A stretch of 64,000 nucleotides of DNA from Archangium_A sp035910535 (GTDB lineage: Bacteria > Myxococcota > Myxococcia > Myxococcales > Myxococcaceae). The stretch is from contig JAMHXF010000042.1 of NCBI GenBank assembly GCA_035910535.1, positions 1 through 64,000 of the forward strand. Direction: 5' to 3'. The notes beneath the pieces are model-generated. The model made no database searches. It was given only the letters and a program-made list of their open reading frames with translations, and was not told the DNA's origin. Positions 52,287-62,300 of the stretch are shown here, piece after piece. A program made the translations under genes and the position numbers. How positions within the stretch are numbered: the stretch's first letter is position 1; every line of letters starts with the position of its first letter.

Positions 52287-53723
52287 CAACGCGAGCGTCG
52301 GCCACAGGGCTGCTGCCGTCGAACAGCCGCTCTTCTCAGGCGGAGGCGCGCCACAGGTCACCGGCGCGCACGCTTCTCCATCAGCGCACAGGCGCTCGTC
52401 GCACTGACCTTCTGTCGGCGCGACGAGCGTCACGTCGATCGACCCGTCGTCGTTGACGCGCACGTCGTCGAGCCAGAGCCCGCTCACCGCGCCTGAATAG
52501 TAGTTCGACGAGTTCACCTGGTTGGCCGCCGATACCGCGAGGCTGCGGTCGTCGCCGCGCAGAAACGAGCCCGTGGTGAACAGGTCTCCCGCGCCGAAGT
52601 TGCCGTTCTTCTCGAGCTCGAAGCGACCGTCGGCCTGCACGAGGCGAATGTACGGGTGCCACGGGTCGCAGTTCACGCAGTCGAGAATGCGTTCGACGAA
52701 CGCGCCCTCCGCGCTCTTGAGCGTCTTGATGGTGCGGTCGACGTGAAAGACCGCGAGCCCGCGCTCCGGGAGTCGTTGGTCGAACGCCCCGCCCGGCCCA
52801 CGGTTCTCGACGAGGAAGTATTCGTCGCCGATGCCCAGGCGGTACACCTCGCCGCTGGTCTCGACAGGTTTGATGTTCACGCGCTGCCGCCCCTGCACCT
52901 GGTGCCAGTTCGACCAGCGAAGACGAAACCGCGTCTCGGCGTCGGGGAGCGGGATCTTCGGATCGTAGAGCCACGCGCCCATGAAGCTGAGGTGCAGGCC
53001 GTCGTACTTGCCCGACTCGTCGTAGAGATCGGTGAGCCCGAGAATGTGACCGAACTCGTGCACCATCACGAGGCGATCGGTGTCTCCGGCAATGGCGAAG
53101 TGACCGATCTTCACGCCGTCGACGATGAGCGGACCGCCGGTGCCGTCGCTCAGGTTGCTGCCCTTGTTGAAGAACGCGAACGGAAAGCCGATGCCGCCGA
53201 AAGGCACGTTGGTCAGCAACATGACGCCGTCGATCCACCCGTCGGGCGCGCCGCGTCGCCCGTTCACGTCGAACTGCGAAAAATCGAGGCCCGCTTCGTC
53301 GGCCTTGCGCACCACCTCGCGCATCATGTCCATGCCGCTGGTGAGCGCGTTGAGATCTCCACGCGCGATGGAACAACCCGGGAACTTGTCGAGCGGCAAC
53401 GGGCACTGGGCGTAGCGAACGACGGGCGCGACCGTCACGCGCGGCCGGTACCGACCCAGCGAGGCGACCTCGTAGAAGCGCACGAAGCCCGCTTCGTCTT
53501 CAGGTGAAAAAAAGCGCTCCAGCGCGGCGACGTCAATGGGGGGAAAGCCCTCGACCTCGATGGGAATGAGCACGAGCCGCGCGTCGCCGAGGTACGGCGC
53601 TTTGCGAGGGCCCACGTCGTCGCGCATGACGAAGTGATCCATGTAGTCCGCGCGGGCGAGCGGCGCGGCGACGAGACTGGCGACAACGAGCAACCGGAGC
53701 ACAACGAGGGTCTGACAGCCCAT
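52230..53723 (-). CDS. Secreted M6-family metalloprotease with degenerate MYXO-CTERM tail
   Basis: This 497-residue protein starts at ATG 53723, with GGAG a few bases upstream, and has a signal peptide (GCQTLVVLRLLVVASLVAAPLARA). The zinc motif HEFGHILGLTD marks an M6 (immune inhibitor A-like) metalloprotease, with the downstream 'SFMGAW' turn. Two Cys-rich stretches and a 'GSIDVTLVAP' beta region follow. The end 'SGCSTAAALWPTLALLLFEE', then an Arg-rich run, resembles a MYXO-CTERM sorting signal (Cys, hydrophobic helix, basic tail). It is probably surface-anchored or released by protein sorting. The stop overlaps the zinc-ribbon gene. Confidence 0.85.
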   Translation of the reverse strand: MGCQTLVVLRLLVVASLVAAPLARADYMDHFVMRDDVGPRKAPYLGDARLVLIPIEVEGFPPIDVAALERFFSPEDEAGFVRFYEVASLGRYRPRVTVAPVVRYAQCPLPLDKFPGCSIARGDLNALTSGMDMMREVVRKADEAGLDFSQFDVNGRRGAPDGWIDGVMLLTNVPFGGIGFPFAFFNKGSNLSDGTGGPLIVDGVKIGHFAIAGDTDRLVMVHEFGHILGLTDLYDESGKYDGLHLSFMGAWLYDPKIPLPDAETRFRLRWSNWHQVQGRQRVNIKPVETSGEVYRLGIGDEYFLVENRGPGGAFDQRLPERGLAVFHVDRTIKTLKSAEGAFVERILDCVNCDPWHPYIRLVQADGRFELEKNGNFGAGDLFTTGSFLRGDDRSLAVSAANQVNSSNYYSGAVSGLWLDDVRVNDDGSIDVTLVAPTEGQCDERLCADGEACAPVTCGAPPPEKSGCSTAAALWPTLALLLFEERFRRRQQRVFRRA

Positions 53724-53741
53724 TGTGCTCCGTGGCAAGCC

Positions 53742-54881
53742 TCAGAAGCCCGAGAGCTTGGAGATGATCTCCTTCATGATCTCCGACGTGCCGCCGCCGA
53801 TGGTGATGAGGCGGATGTCACGCCACGCGCGCGCGATGTTCGTCTCTTCGATGTAGCCCATGCCGCCGAAGAACTGCTGGCAGTCGTAGGCCACCTTCTG
53901 CGCAAGATCGCCGGTGACCAGCTTGGCCATCGAGATCTCCTTCACGGGGCTCTCCTTGCGATCGAAGAGCTCGACCGCGTGGTACGTGAGCCGCTTCGCC
54001 GCCTCGATGTGCGCGAGGTGCTCGACGAACTTGTGACGCCACACCTGGTACTTGATGAGCGGGCGGCCAAAGGCCTGGCGATCATTGCCGTAGGCGATCG
54101 CGTCGTTGACCATCTGCTCCATGCCCGCCGCGGCGATGATCGCAGCCGTCAGGCGCTCGCCCTGGAAGTTGGTCATCACGTGGTAGAAACCTTCGTTCTC
54201 TTCTCCGAGCAGGTAGCGCGCGGGCACCTTGCAGTCTTCGAAGTACAGAATCGCGGTGTCAGACGAGAGGTTGCCGACCTTGTCGAGCTTCTTGCTGACG
54301 CCGAAGCCCTTCACGTCGGTGGGAAACGTGAGCAACGAGACGCCGCCGTAGCCGGGCTCGCCGGTGCGCACCGCGAGCGTGATGAAGTCGGCGCGCGTGC
54401 CATTGGTGATCCACATCTTGCTGCCGTTGATGACGTAGTCGTCGCCCACGCGGCGTGCGGTCGTCTTGAGGTTGGCGACGTCGCTGCCCACTGACGGCTC
54501 GCTCACCCCCAGCGCGGCGATCTTCTCGCCCTTGAGCGCCGGCTCAAGGAAGAGGCGCTTCTGCTCGTCGGTGCCGATCTCGTTGATGATGGGCGTCGCC
54601 ATCTGGCTTTGAACCAGCAACGCCATGTTCACGCCGGCGTTGTGGCTGCGCACCAGCTCTTCGGTGAACGCCGTCACGTACCAATAGTCGAGGCCGCTGC
54701 CGCCGTACTTCGGGTCGTGGCTGATACCGAGGAAGCCCAGCTCACCGGCCTGCTTGAAGACCTCCGCCGGGAAGATGCCGGCGCGATCCCACTCCAACGC
54801 GTGCGGTGCGAGCTCCCGCTCGACCCACTGGCGAACCGACTTGCGAAAGGCCTCATGCTCCGGCGTGAAGAAGTTCGGCAT
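53742..54881 (-). CDS. Acyl-CoA dehydrogenase (isovaleryl/long-chain type)
   Basis: This 379-residue flavoenzyme oxidises acyl-CoA. It has 'ALGVSEPSVGSDVA', 'YVINGSKMWITNG', and 'QFFGGMGYIEE'. The C-terminal position where short- and medium-chain enzymes have the catalytic Glu reads 'TIGGGTSEIMKE', with Gly instead. Isovaleryl/long-chain enzymes use a Glu on another helix; here 'FQGERLTAA' supplies a candidate. ATG 54881 is preceded by AGGAG. An AT-rich palindrome at 54915-54932 lies 34 bases upstream. The gene follows a hairpin terminator of the Cys-rich lipoprotein gene. Confidence 0.92.
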   Translation of the reverse strand: MPNFFTPEHEAFRKSVRQWVERELAPHALEWDRAGIFPAEVFKQAGELGFLGISHDPKYGGSGLDYWYVTAFTEELVRSHNAGVNMALLVQSQMATPIINEIGTDEQKRLFLEPALKGEKIAALGVSEPSVGSDVANLKTTARRVGDDYVINGSKMWITNGTRADFITLAVRTGEPGYGGVSLLTFPTDVKGFGVSKKLDKVGNLSSDTAILYFEDCKVPARYLLGEENEGFYHVMTNFQGERLTAAIIAAAGMEQMVNDAIAYGNDRQAFGRPLIKYQVWRHKFVEHLAHIEAAKRLTYHAVELFDRKESPVKEISMAKLVTGDLAQKVAYDCQQFFGGMGYIEETNIARAWRDIRLITIGGGTSEIMKEIISKLSGF

Positions 54882-54914
54882 GACGACAGGCTCCTGGTGG
54901 CACTTCGTGGAGAA

Positions 54915-54932
54915 ATTGATTCCGAAATCAAT
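54915..54932. promoter_or_regulatory. Palindromic operator-like site before the acyl-CoA dehydrogenase gene
   Basis: ATTGATT-CCGA-AATCAAT is a perfect 7-bp inverted repeat with a 4-base centre. It is AT-rich in a high-GC setting and sits 33-51 bases before the start codon of the acyl-CoA dehydrogenase gene, where a repressor would block transcription. The regulator is unknown. Confidence 0.45.
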
Positions 54933-54955
54933 AGCAGACCAACCCCGCAAAGCAA

Positions 54956-54986
54956 CGGGGGAGCCTCGTGTGCCGAAGCTCCCCCG
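54956..54986 (-). terminator. Hairpin terminator after the Cys-rich lipoprotein gene
   Basis: A perfect 9-bp stem (CGGGGGAGC at 54956-54964 with GCTCCCCCG at 54978-54986) has a 13-base loop. On the minus strand it follows the lipoprotein stop and is succeeded by TTGCTTTG, a weak T-rich tail. It probably separates this gene from the acyl-CoA dehydrogenase gene. Confidence 0.6.
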
Positions 54987-55009
54987 CTCACTTCACAGCC
55001 GTCGCTCGC

Positions 55010-56341
55010 TTACTGCGCGCGGCAGTAGCCGGTGCCCATGGGCGCCGTCGGAATCTGATCGCAGGTGCGCGCGCGGTCTTGCAGACAGCCGGCCTGACCG
55101 ACCGACGTGTCGCAGTACGCGCGGCAGGTTCCAGTCTGACCGAGCGCGAGGTTGAGGCAGTGCAGCGCACGCGGGCTCGGCGAGGTCATGAAGCACGAGG
55201 TGGCGGTGGTGCAGCCGGCTTCCTCTTCCTGGGCGCCCGACGGCACCGCGCAGTACGCCGCAGGCGTGGCAGCCGACGAATCGAAGTAGCAGAACTGGCC
55301 GTTCTCGCACTCCGGGTTGCGCACGTCGCAGGGGCGACGGCAGACCTGCTGCACCGGGTTCGAGATGCAGATCTCCGCGGGGGTGATGAGGCCGCCGTCT
55401 TCGCCGCCAGCAGGCGCGCAGACCGTGCCGCCGCGACCGCCACACTTGCAGAAGCCGTCTTCGGGGTCGCAGCTGGTGCCACCCGCACAGACCTTCGCGC
55501 CGCCGTCAGGCTGGTTGCACTGCTGGCCACCTTCGCACCGCGGCGGAGGGCCGAGATTGCAGATCTGATTCGCGGCACACGTGGGGCCGCCGGGGCCTCC
55601 ACACTTGCACTGGCCGTCAGCCGGGTCGCACGTCGTGCCGTTGTTGCAGCTCACGCCGTTGCAGAGGCTGCTCACGCGACACACGCGCGCCGTCGCCATG
55701 CAGCCGGCGTCGGCACCGGCAGGGCACGCACAGGCCTGGCCGCTCTGGCACACCACGCCGTTGCATTTGCAGAGGCCATCGGTGCCGTCGCACACGGTCG
55801 ACCCGGTGCAGGCGACGCCGGTGCAGTTGTCTGCCTTGCAGAGCTTGTTGGACGTGGCGTCGATGCTGCACGCCTCGCCCGCGTTGCACGATGAAGTGCC
55901 GCACAAGCAACGGCCCGTCGGCGCGTCACACACCTGGTTCAGCGGACAGGCAACTTCATTACAGCTGCTGACCGCGACGCAGGCCTTCGCGTTCGGGTTG
56001 CAGACCTCCGTCGCGCCGCACGCCGTACCGCCCGTGCCGCCACACTTGCAGACGCCGTCGAGCACGTCGCAGCTGGTGCCCGGCTTGCTCGAGCAGTCGA
56101 CGTTGCTGCAACGGTTCGACACGCACGTGTTCGCGACCGGATCGCACGCCTGCCCATCAGGACAAACGATGCCTCCGCGGCCACCACACTTGCAGACGCC
56201 GTCACCCGGGTCGCAGATGAGCGGCGCAGTGCAGCGAACGTTTCGATCGACGCAGGCGTTGGCCGGGCCGCTCGAACATGAAGCCCCCACGACACCCATC
56301 ACGCCAGCGGCCAGAGCCGCCACACACAGATTCTTCCACAT
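55010..56341 (-). CDS. Cysteine-rich repeat lipoprotein
   Basis: This 443-residue protein begins MWKNLCVAALAAGVMGVVGASC, a lipoprotein signal (GASC). It contains repeated Cys modules such as 'CDPGDGVCKCGGRGG', 'CDVLDGVCKCGGTGG', 'CDPADGQCKCGGPGG' and 'CDPEDGFCKCGGRGG', spread along the chain, plus Cys pairs in the tail. The spacing suggests disulfide-rich beta modules like those in EGF-type or other surface adhesins. Cytoplasmic function is excluded by the signal and Cys content. It lies 41 bases downstream of the giant CARDB protein gene on the same strand, so it may be secreted alongside it. Confidence 0.83.
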   Translation of the reverse strand: MWKNLCVAALAAGVMGVVGASCSSGPANACVDRNVRCTAPLICDPGDGVCKCGGRGGIVCPDGQACDPVANTCVSNRCSNVDCSSKPGTSCDVLDGVCKCGGTGGTACGATEVCNPNAKACVAVSSCNEVACPLNQVCDAPTGRCLCGTSSCNAGEACSIDATSNKLCKADNCTGVACTGSTVCDGTDGLCKCNGVVCQSGQACACPAGADAGCMATARVCRVSSLCNGVSCNNGTTCDPADGQCKCGGPGGPTCAANQICNLGPPPRCEGGQQCNQPDGGAKVCAGGTSCDPEDGFCKCGGRGGTVCAPAGGEDGGLITPAEICISNPVQQVCRRPCDVRNPECENGQFCYFDSSAATPAAYCAVPSGAQEEEAGCTTATSCFMTSPSPRALHCLNLALGQTGTCRAYCDTSVGQAGCLQDRARTCDQIPTAPMGTGYCRAQ

Positions 56342-56382
56342 GACTTTGAACTCTCGTTTCGTCGAAGGTTGAGGCCGGCGCG

Positions 56383-59300
56383 TCAGCGGCGGCGGCGGCG
56401 CAGCGCGAGGGCCCCGAAGGCCAACGCGAGGAGCGTGGTGGGAGACAGCCCGGCGGTGCTGCACCCAGAGCTTGAATTGGCGAAGTCAGGACGCAGGCGA
56501 ATCGCCACGCCGCGCACGTCTTGCCGCGCCAGCCCGTCGCTCACCTTCACGAGGAAGGTGTAGACGCCGGGCTCCGCGTTCGACGTGCCCAGAATCACGC
56601 CGTCAGGCTGAAGCATGAGCCCTGCGGGGAGCTGCTGCAACGCGTCGACCGGCGCGCACTGGAACTCGCCCGGGCGCACCGCCTGTTGCACGCACGGCAA
56701 GGAGAACGCGATGCCTTCAGCGCCAGAACCGCCGTTGTGCGAGAGCCGCACCTGGTACGGCTGACCCGCGAACGCATCGGGCAACTGCAAGGTCGTGATG
56801 GCCAGGCCGTCGCGGTAGCTGATGCGCAACAGCACGCTCGCGGTGTCTTCGGTCTCGAGGCCATCTTTCACCTTGAAGGTCAGCGCATAGAGACCCGCGC
56901 GCCGCGGCGTGCCGCTCAAGAAGTCCGACGTGTCGCGATCGTCGATCGACAGGCCCAGCTCAGCCGGGAAAGCGACCGGCCGACCGTCGTCGTAGAGCAC
57001 CACACCCGGGGCGTCGGTGACGTTCTCGGGCAACTCCTGGAAGCGGATGAGCGACCACGCATAAGGCGCGGTGCCTCCGATGGCGACGAGCGGCTGCAGG
57101 TAGTCTCGACCCACGAGCCCCGTCTCGAGCGCGGCCGTGGCGATCGACAACGACGTCGGCGTCACGACGCGCAGGCTCAGCTCATTGGTGACGACGGTGC
57201 CGGCCGTGTCTTTGACCTCTACGTCGAAGGAGAACTCACCGGACTGCAGCGGGCGCCCTTCGAGCAGACCGTCGGTCGCGACGCCCATGCCCGGCGGCAA
57301 CCCTGTACCCGTCACACGCCAGACGTACGGAGGACGACCGCCCACCGCGACCAGCGAGCTCGAATACACGCGACCGAACTCAGCGGCCGTCAGCGACTGC
57401 GGCACGATGACCAGCGGCAGCCCACCAGCGGTGACCTGCAACGACAACATGCGCGTGTCGGTGAGCGCGCCAGAGGTGACCTTCACGTCGAAGGCGAAGG
57501 TGCCCGCAGTCGACGGAGAGCCGACGAGATCGCCCGCCGTCGACAACGTCAGGCCGGGAGGCAGCACGCCGTTGGCGAGCTCCCACGTGTACTGCCCGGT
57601 GCCGCCCGAGGCTTGCAGGCGAACGCCGTAGGGCGCGAACTGAGTGGCCTGAGGCAACGGCGAGGTGGCGATCATGACGCCGCCCGTTGACACCTGAATC
57701 GCCGCGCTCTGCGTGAAGCAGTTGTTGACGATGGTGATTTCAGAGCCGCCGAACGACGAAGTGCCGGAGTCGTAGTTCACGCACAACCCCAACCAGTACG
57801 AGCCTGGAGCGAGGTCGGCAGGCAACGTCACCGGCTCCATGGCGATGTCCGTCTGTGCGACCGCCAGCACCGGGAGATTGCCGACATGCAGCGCACGGTC
57901 GGCGATGGAAACCGACGCATTGTCAGAGAGGAACCACGAGTATTTGGCTGCGATCGAGTCGGCGTTGCCGATGTTCTGGAACGTGCGAGAGGCCTGCAGC
58001 GTGGCGCCGGGCATCGCCGTCGTCGGCGCCGACACCGCCGTCACCACGAGATCTGCGGTGGGGTTGCCAATAGTGATCGCTTGCGGCACGGACGTGTTGT
58101 TGAGGTCCGACTCCTCAGCGATGAGGCGATCGGGGTCGACGACCGCGAAGATGAAGTACGAGCTCCCCGCGACCAGCGAAGCCGGCAATGGCGCGTTGAG
58201 CGTGGCCTGCGCGACGCCCTGCGCTTCGATGGCGCTGATGGTCGTGTCGCCGATGCGCGTGTCGACCATCGGGTCGAGCGACGCGTCGGTCGACAGGTAG
58301 AAACGAACCGCGACGCCCGTCGAGTCACGACCGCCTCGGTTGCGTACGATCGCCGTCTGCGGGAACGCCACGCCCGCGTAGCCGACCTGAGGCGCCGACA
58401 GCGCGGTGATCTCGAAGTCAGGCGGGCGGAAGAAGTCGATGGCCTGGCCGGCCGGGTACGCGGTGCTGTTGCAGTTGGGCGTGCAGGTCAGGCCAGCCAC
58501 GCCGACCCCCGACTCCTTCATGATGCCCACCGACGCAGAGACCGCGCCGGGCAGCGCGGTCGAGTACACGAAGCGAATGCGCCCCGTCGTCTCGTACAGC
58601 AGCACCTGGAACGCCACGCGGTTGGTCGGCGAGTTGGCGCCCACGGAGTTCCACTCGAAGGCCATCACGCGGTTCGGCGCCGCACCCGTGAGCTGGTAGC
58701 GGTACCCGTTGCCCGTGTTCGCCGGACCGGTGAGCACGTCCCACCACGGAGCGATGAAGGTCTTGGGGTAGCTCGCGACCGTGCTGGAGTGAGGGATCGC
58801 CTGATTCGCCGTGGCGGTCGACGGCGCACCGTCAATGGCCAGGTAGCCCGACTGCGACATCGTCACGGAGCCGATGGTGCCGTTGAAGAACGGGAACACC
58901 ATCGAGTTCAGCGAAATCGCTCCGGTGGTGTTGGTGGGCGTACCGTTCGCGAGCGGCTGGTAGACGACCGGCGTCACCACGACCTGGTACTGCGCACGCG
59001 CCGCCATGGGCAGGAGCGCAACCAGCGCCGCCGCGAAGCCAAGGCGCATCGGCCGACGGCGGAACATGAACAACACCGCGCCGAGCGCGAGCGCCATCGG
59101 AGACCAATCAGCCGTCGTGCTGCTGCAGCCCGCCGTACGAGGCAGCCGCTCGACACGCAGCGACATGGCCGTGATGCCGCTGATGCCGGCCGCGTCTTTC
59201 GCCTCGACGACGAACGACCAGCTGCCCTCAGCTCCCTCTTCACTCACAGTGCCGGAAAGAGTGCCCGACGGCTCGACCGACAACCCGGGAGGCAACGAAC

Positions 59301-62300
59301 CGTTCACCGACCGATACGTCACCGCGCCCTGCGGCGTGACGGAAAGAGGAATGCTGATCGACTCACCCGGGCGGAGAACCTCGGGCATCGTCGCAAGCAC
59401 GCGGTAACGAGCAGGGTGAACGGTCATCGTGTACTCCAGTGAATCAGTGCGGCCATTGTTGTCCTCGACGCTGACGGCGAAGGTGAAGGTGCCAGCCTGT
59501 GTAGCGCGGCCAGCAACAGTGATGAGTTCGGCCTGCGGTGTGACCGTCAGACCTCCGGGAACAGCTCCGCTGACGCGCCAGATGAGCGGCCTCGCCAGCG
59601 TCGAGCCGTCCTGGTTGGCGACGGCAATGTCCTGCAGGTACTCCTGACCGATGAGCGCGTCAGGAATGGCGATGGTGCGGAAGGTGATGGCGCCCGGTGC
59701 AATGAGGCGCAGCGAGAGCTGACGCGTGGCCCGCCCACCGACCGCATCGCGAACCTCGACGGTGATGGGCAAGGTGCCGTTGGCAGTGTTGCGCGGCGCA
59801 CCGACGATGTTGCCCGCAGCGTTGAGCACGAGGCCGGTCGGCAGCGTGCCACTCGCGATACGCCACGAGTACGGTCGTACGCCACCGGCCGCGCCCATCG
59901 TGAAGTCGTACTGGGTGCTGCTGCTGTTCACCACCGCCGGAAGGCTCGCCGTCACCACCTCGAGCCCTGACGTAGTGGGCAATATGCGCAGCGCCAACCG
60001 CGTCACAGCGGTGCGACCCGCGTTCTCGACACGAACCGTGACGCCGACGACTGCGGCGCCGGTGGTGCCCGTGGGAGTACCCGACAACAGCCCGTCGGAA
60101 GCACCAAGGCTCAGCCAGTCCGGTCGGCTCTGGGTCATGTCGATGCTCCACGTCGAAGCGCCCTGCTCGCCCGCAGCCGACAGACGGTAGGTGTAGGGGC
60201 GGCCGATGATGGCGTCGGGCAACGCGGTGTTCGTCACGCGGAGCGACGACGACGCAACCACCATGGTGCGCGACGCGAGCGCGTTGTTGCCCGGCTCGAG
60301 GTCGTCACCGATGGTGCGATCGGGGTCGATGATGCAACCGACGTAGTACGTGCCTGCAGGCAGCGTGACCGGCAAACGAATGAGTTCCGTCTGCGTGTCG
60401 GCAGCGCCATTGGTCAGCGACACCGACCCGAAGTCACGCACGTTCGCGCCGTCGAGAATGCCCAGCAGCACGTCGTCGGTGGTGATGATGTCGTTGGCCG
60501 AGGCATAAAAGCGGTACTCGACCGCAGGCGCGTTCACGTTGCCGAGATTTCTCAGGCTGCGCGTGACGGGAATCACTTCTCCGACACCAGCTGAAGCAGG
60601 CGCAGTCACGGCAGTGACGGCCACGTCAGCCCCGGGGGCCGTGATGCGAATCGGGCCGACCATCTGAGAGTTGTTCTGCTCGTTGGTCTCATACACCGCG
60701 GACGTCACGTCGACCTGGCCGAACAAGTAATACATCCCGGAGGCGAAGTCGGCGCCGTCGCGGTTGATGAGCGGCAAGGTGCAGTTGAGCGTGAGTTCGG
60801 TGACGGTCGTGCTCACTGGCGTGCTGGCGACCGGCTCGGTGCAGACCGTCGTGTCTGAGAGCAGCGAGAGCGACGAGTCGCTCGAGATGACGAGACCCAC
60901 GCGGTAGTTGAGCGCCGGCGCCTGCCCCGCGTTGCGGAAGCGCACCTTCATGCGCACGGCCTCTCCGAAACGCGCGCCGAGCGTCGGGAGGTTGGTCACC
61001 GTGTCGAGGAACTCGACCGACTCAGCGACGAGATCAGAGCGCGTGATGTTGACCTTGCCGCTCGACGCCACGACGTTGTTCGTCTCCGACGCTTCTTCGA
61101 TGACGCCGTTGGGCTGACCGAACTGAGGCGGGTCGATTTGCAGCACGTAGAAGAACTCACCCGGAGGCGCGTTCGCGGGCATGGCGAAGGTGACGGTCTC
61201 GTTGATGGTCTGGCCGCCCGTCATCGCGCGCGTGCCGCTGAAAATGGGGAAGTCGTTCGAGTCGAGCAACGCGTCGTTGCTGAGCAGCACGCGAAACGGA
61301 ACGCCAGCGTCTGGAGACGACGTGCCGCGGTTGACGAAGTTGACGACCACGCCAGCGTCGGCACCTCCGACCGAAGTCGTCGGGCCACTCACGGAGGTCG
61401 CGACGATGTCGACGCCCTGCACGAAGGCCGTTGCCGAGCTGCCGACGTTGTTGGCCTCTGACGCCTCAGTCACGAGCTGCGTCGAGTCGGCGTGAACCAG
61501 CACGTAGTACTCGCCCGTCGGTGGAGGCACGAGCGTCGCGGCGGGCGCCGTCACGTTGACGACCGAAGGGCCGCCGTCGGCGCTGACGCCGCCGAACACC
61601 GCAGGCAACCCGTCGGGCGCGCTGCCAGTCGCCACCAGAATATCAGCGCCACCATCGGTCGACGTCGTGTCGAGGACGCGATCTCGCGACAGGTAGGCCG
61701 CCCATTCGAAAGCGCCCGCGGCGCTGCGCCCGATGTTGCGAATCGCGGCGTTGACCGTGAACGTGAGGTTGTCGTCCGGCAGCCGCGTGAAGGAGTTCGT
61801 CGTCACCGACGAAACGAGCAGATCGGCCTCGTTCGGCTCACCAATCGAGACCAACAGGTTGGGGACGAAGTTCGCCTCGGTACAAGACGCAGTGCAACCA
61901 GCCAACAGGTTGGCACCGACGCTGCCTGCGTTGTCTTCGAAGCCCGACGAGAACGTCCACACCGTCGAGCCCGTCGTGATCGTTCCGTAGTGAACAATCA
62001 CGCGACCGCCCGCCTCGAGCGTGATGCTGAACGTTGTCTCAGCACCACCGCTAAGCTTCGTGAGTCGGAACCACTCGATGGTCACCGACGACGCCGAGCT
62101 CACGTAGCGAATACTCGTGTTCGCCCCAATGTTCATGTCGTCCCAAACGCCAGCGATCGCCGCGTTCGGAGTGCCCGTGTTGGGGAACGACACGTTCGAG
62201 AAGCAGGTCAGCGACGTGCCGTTGCACGCCGTCGTAAAGGTCAACACACCGTTGATGCTGGCGTACGCCGTGGTGTAGTTCTGACCGAAGTACGTGAAGG

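Noticed and set aside
57886..59442. A 518-codon open frame on the plus strand
   Set aside because: It is antisense to the CARDB protein and has no recognisable domain.
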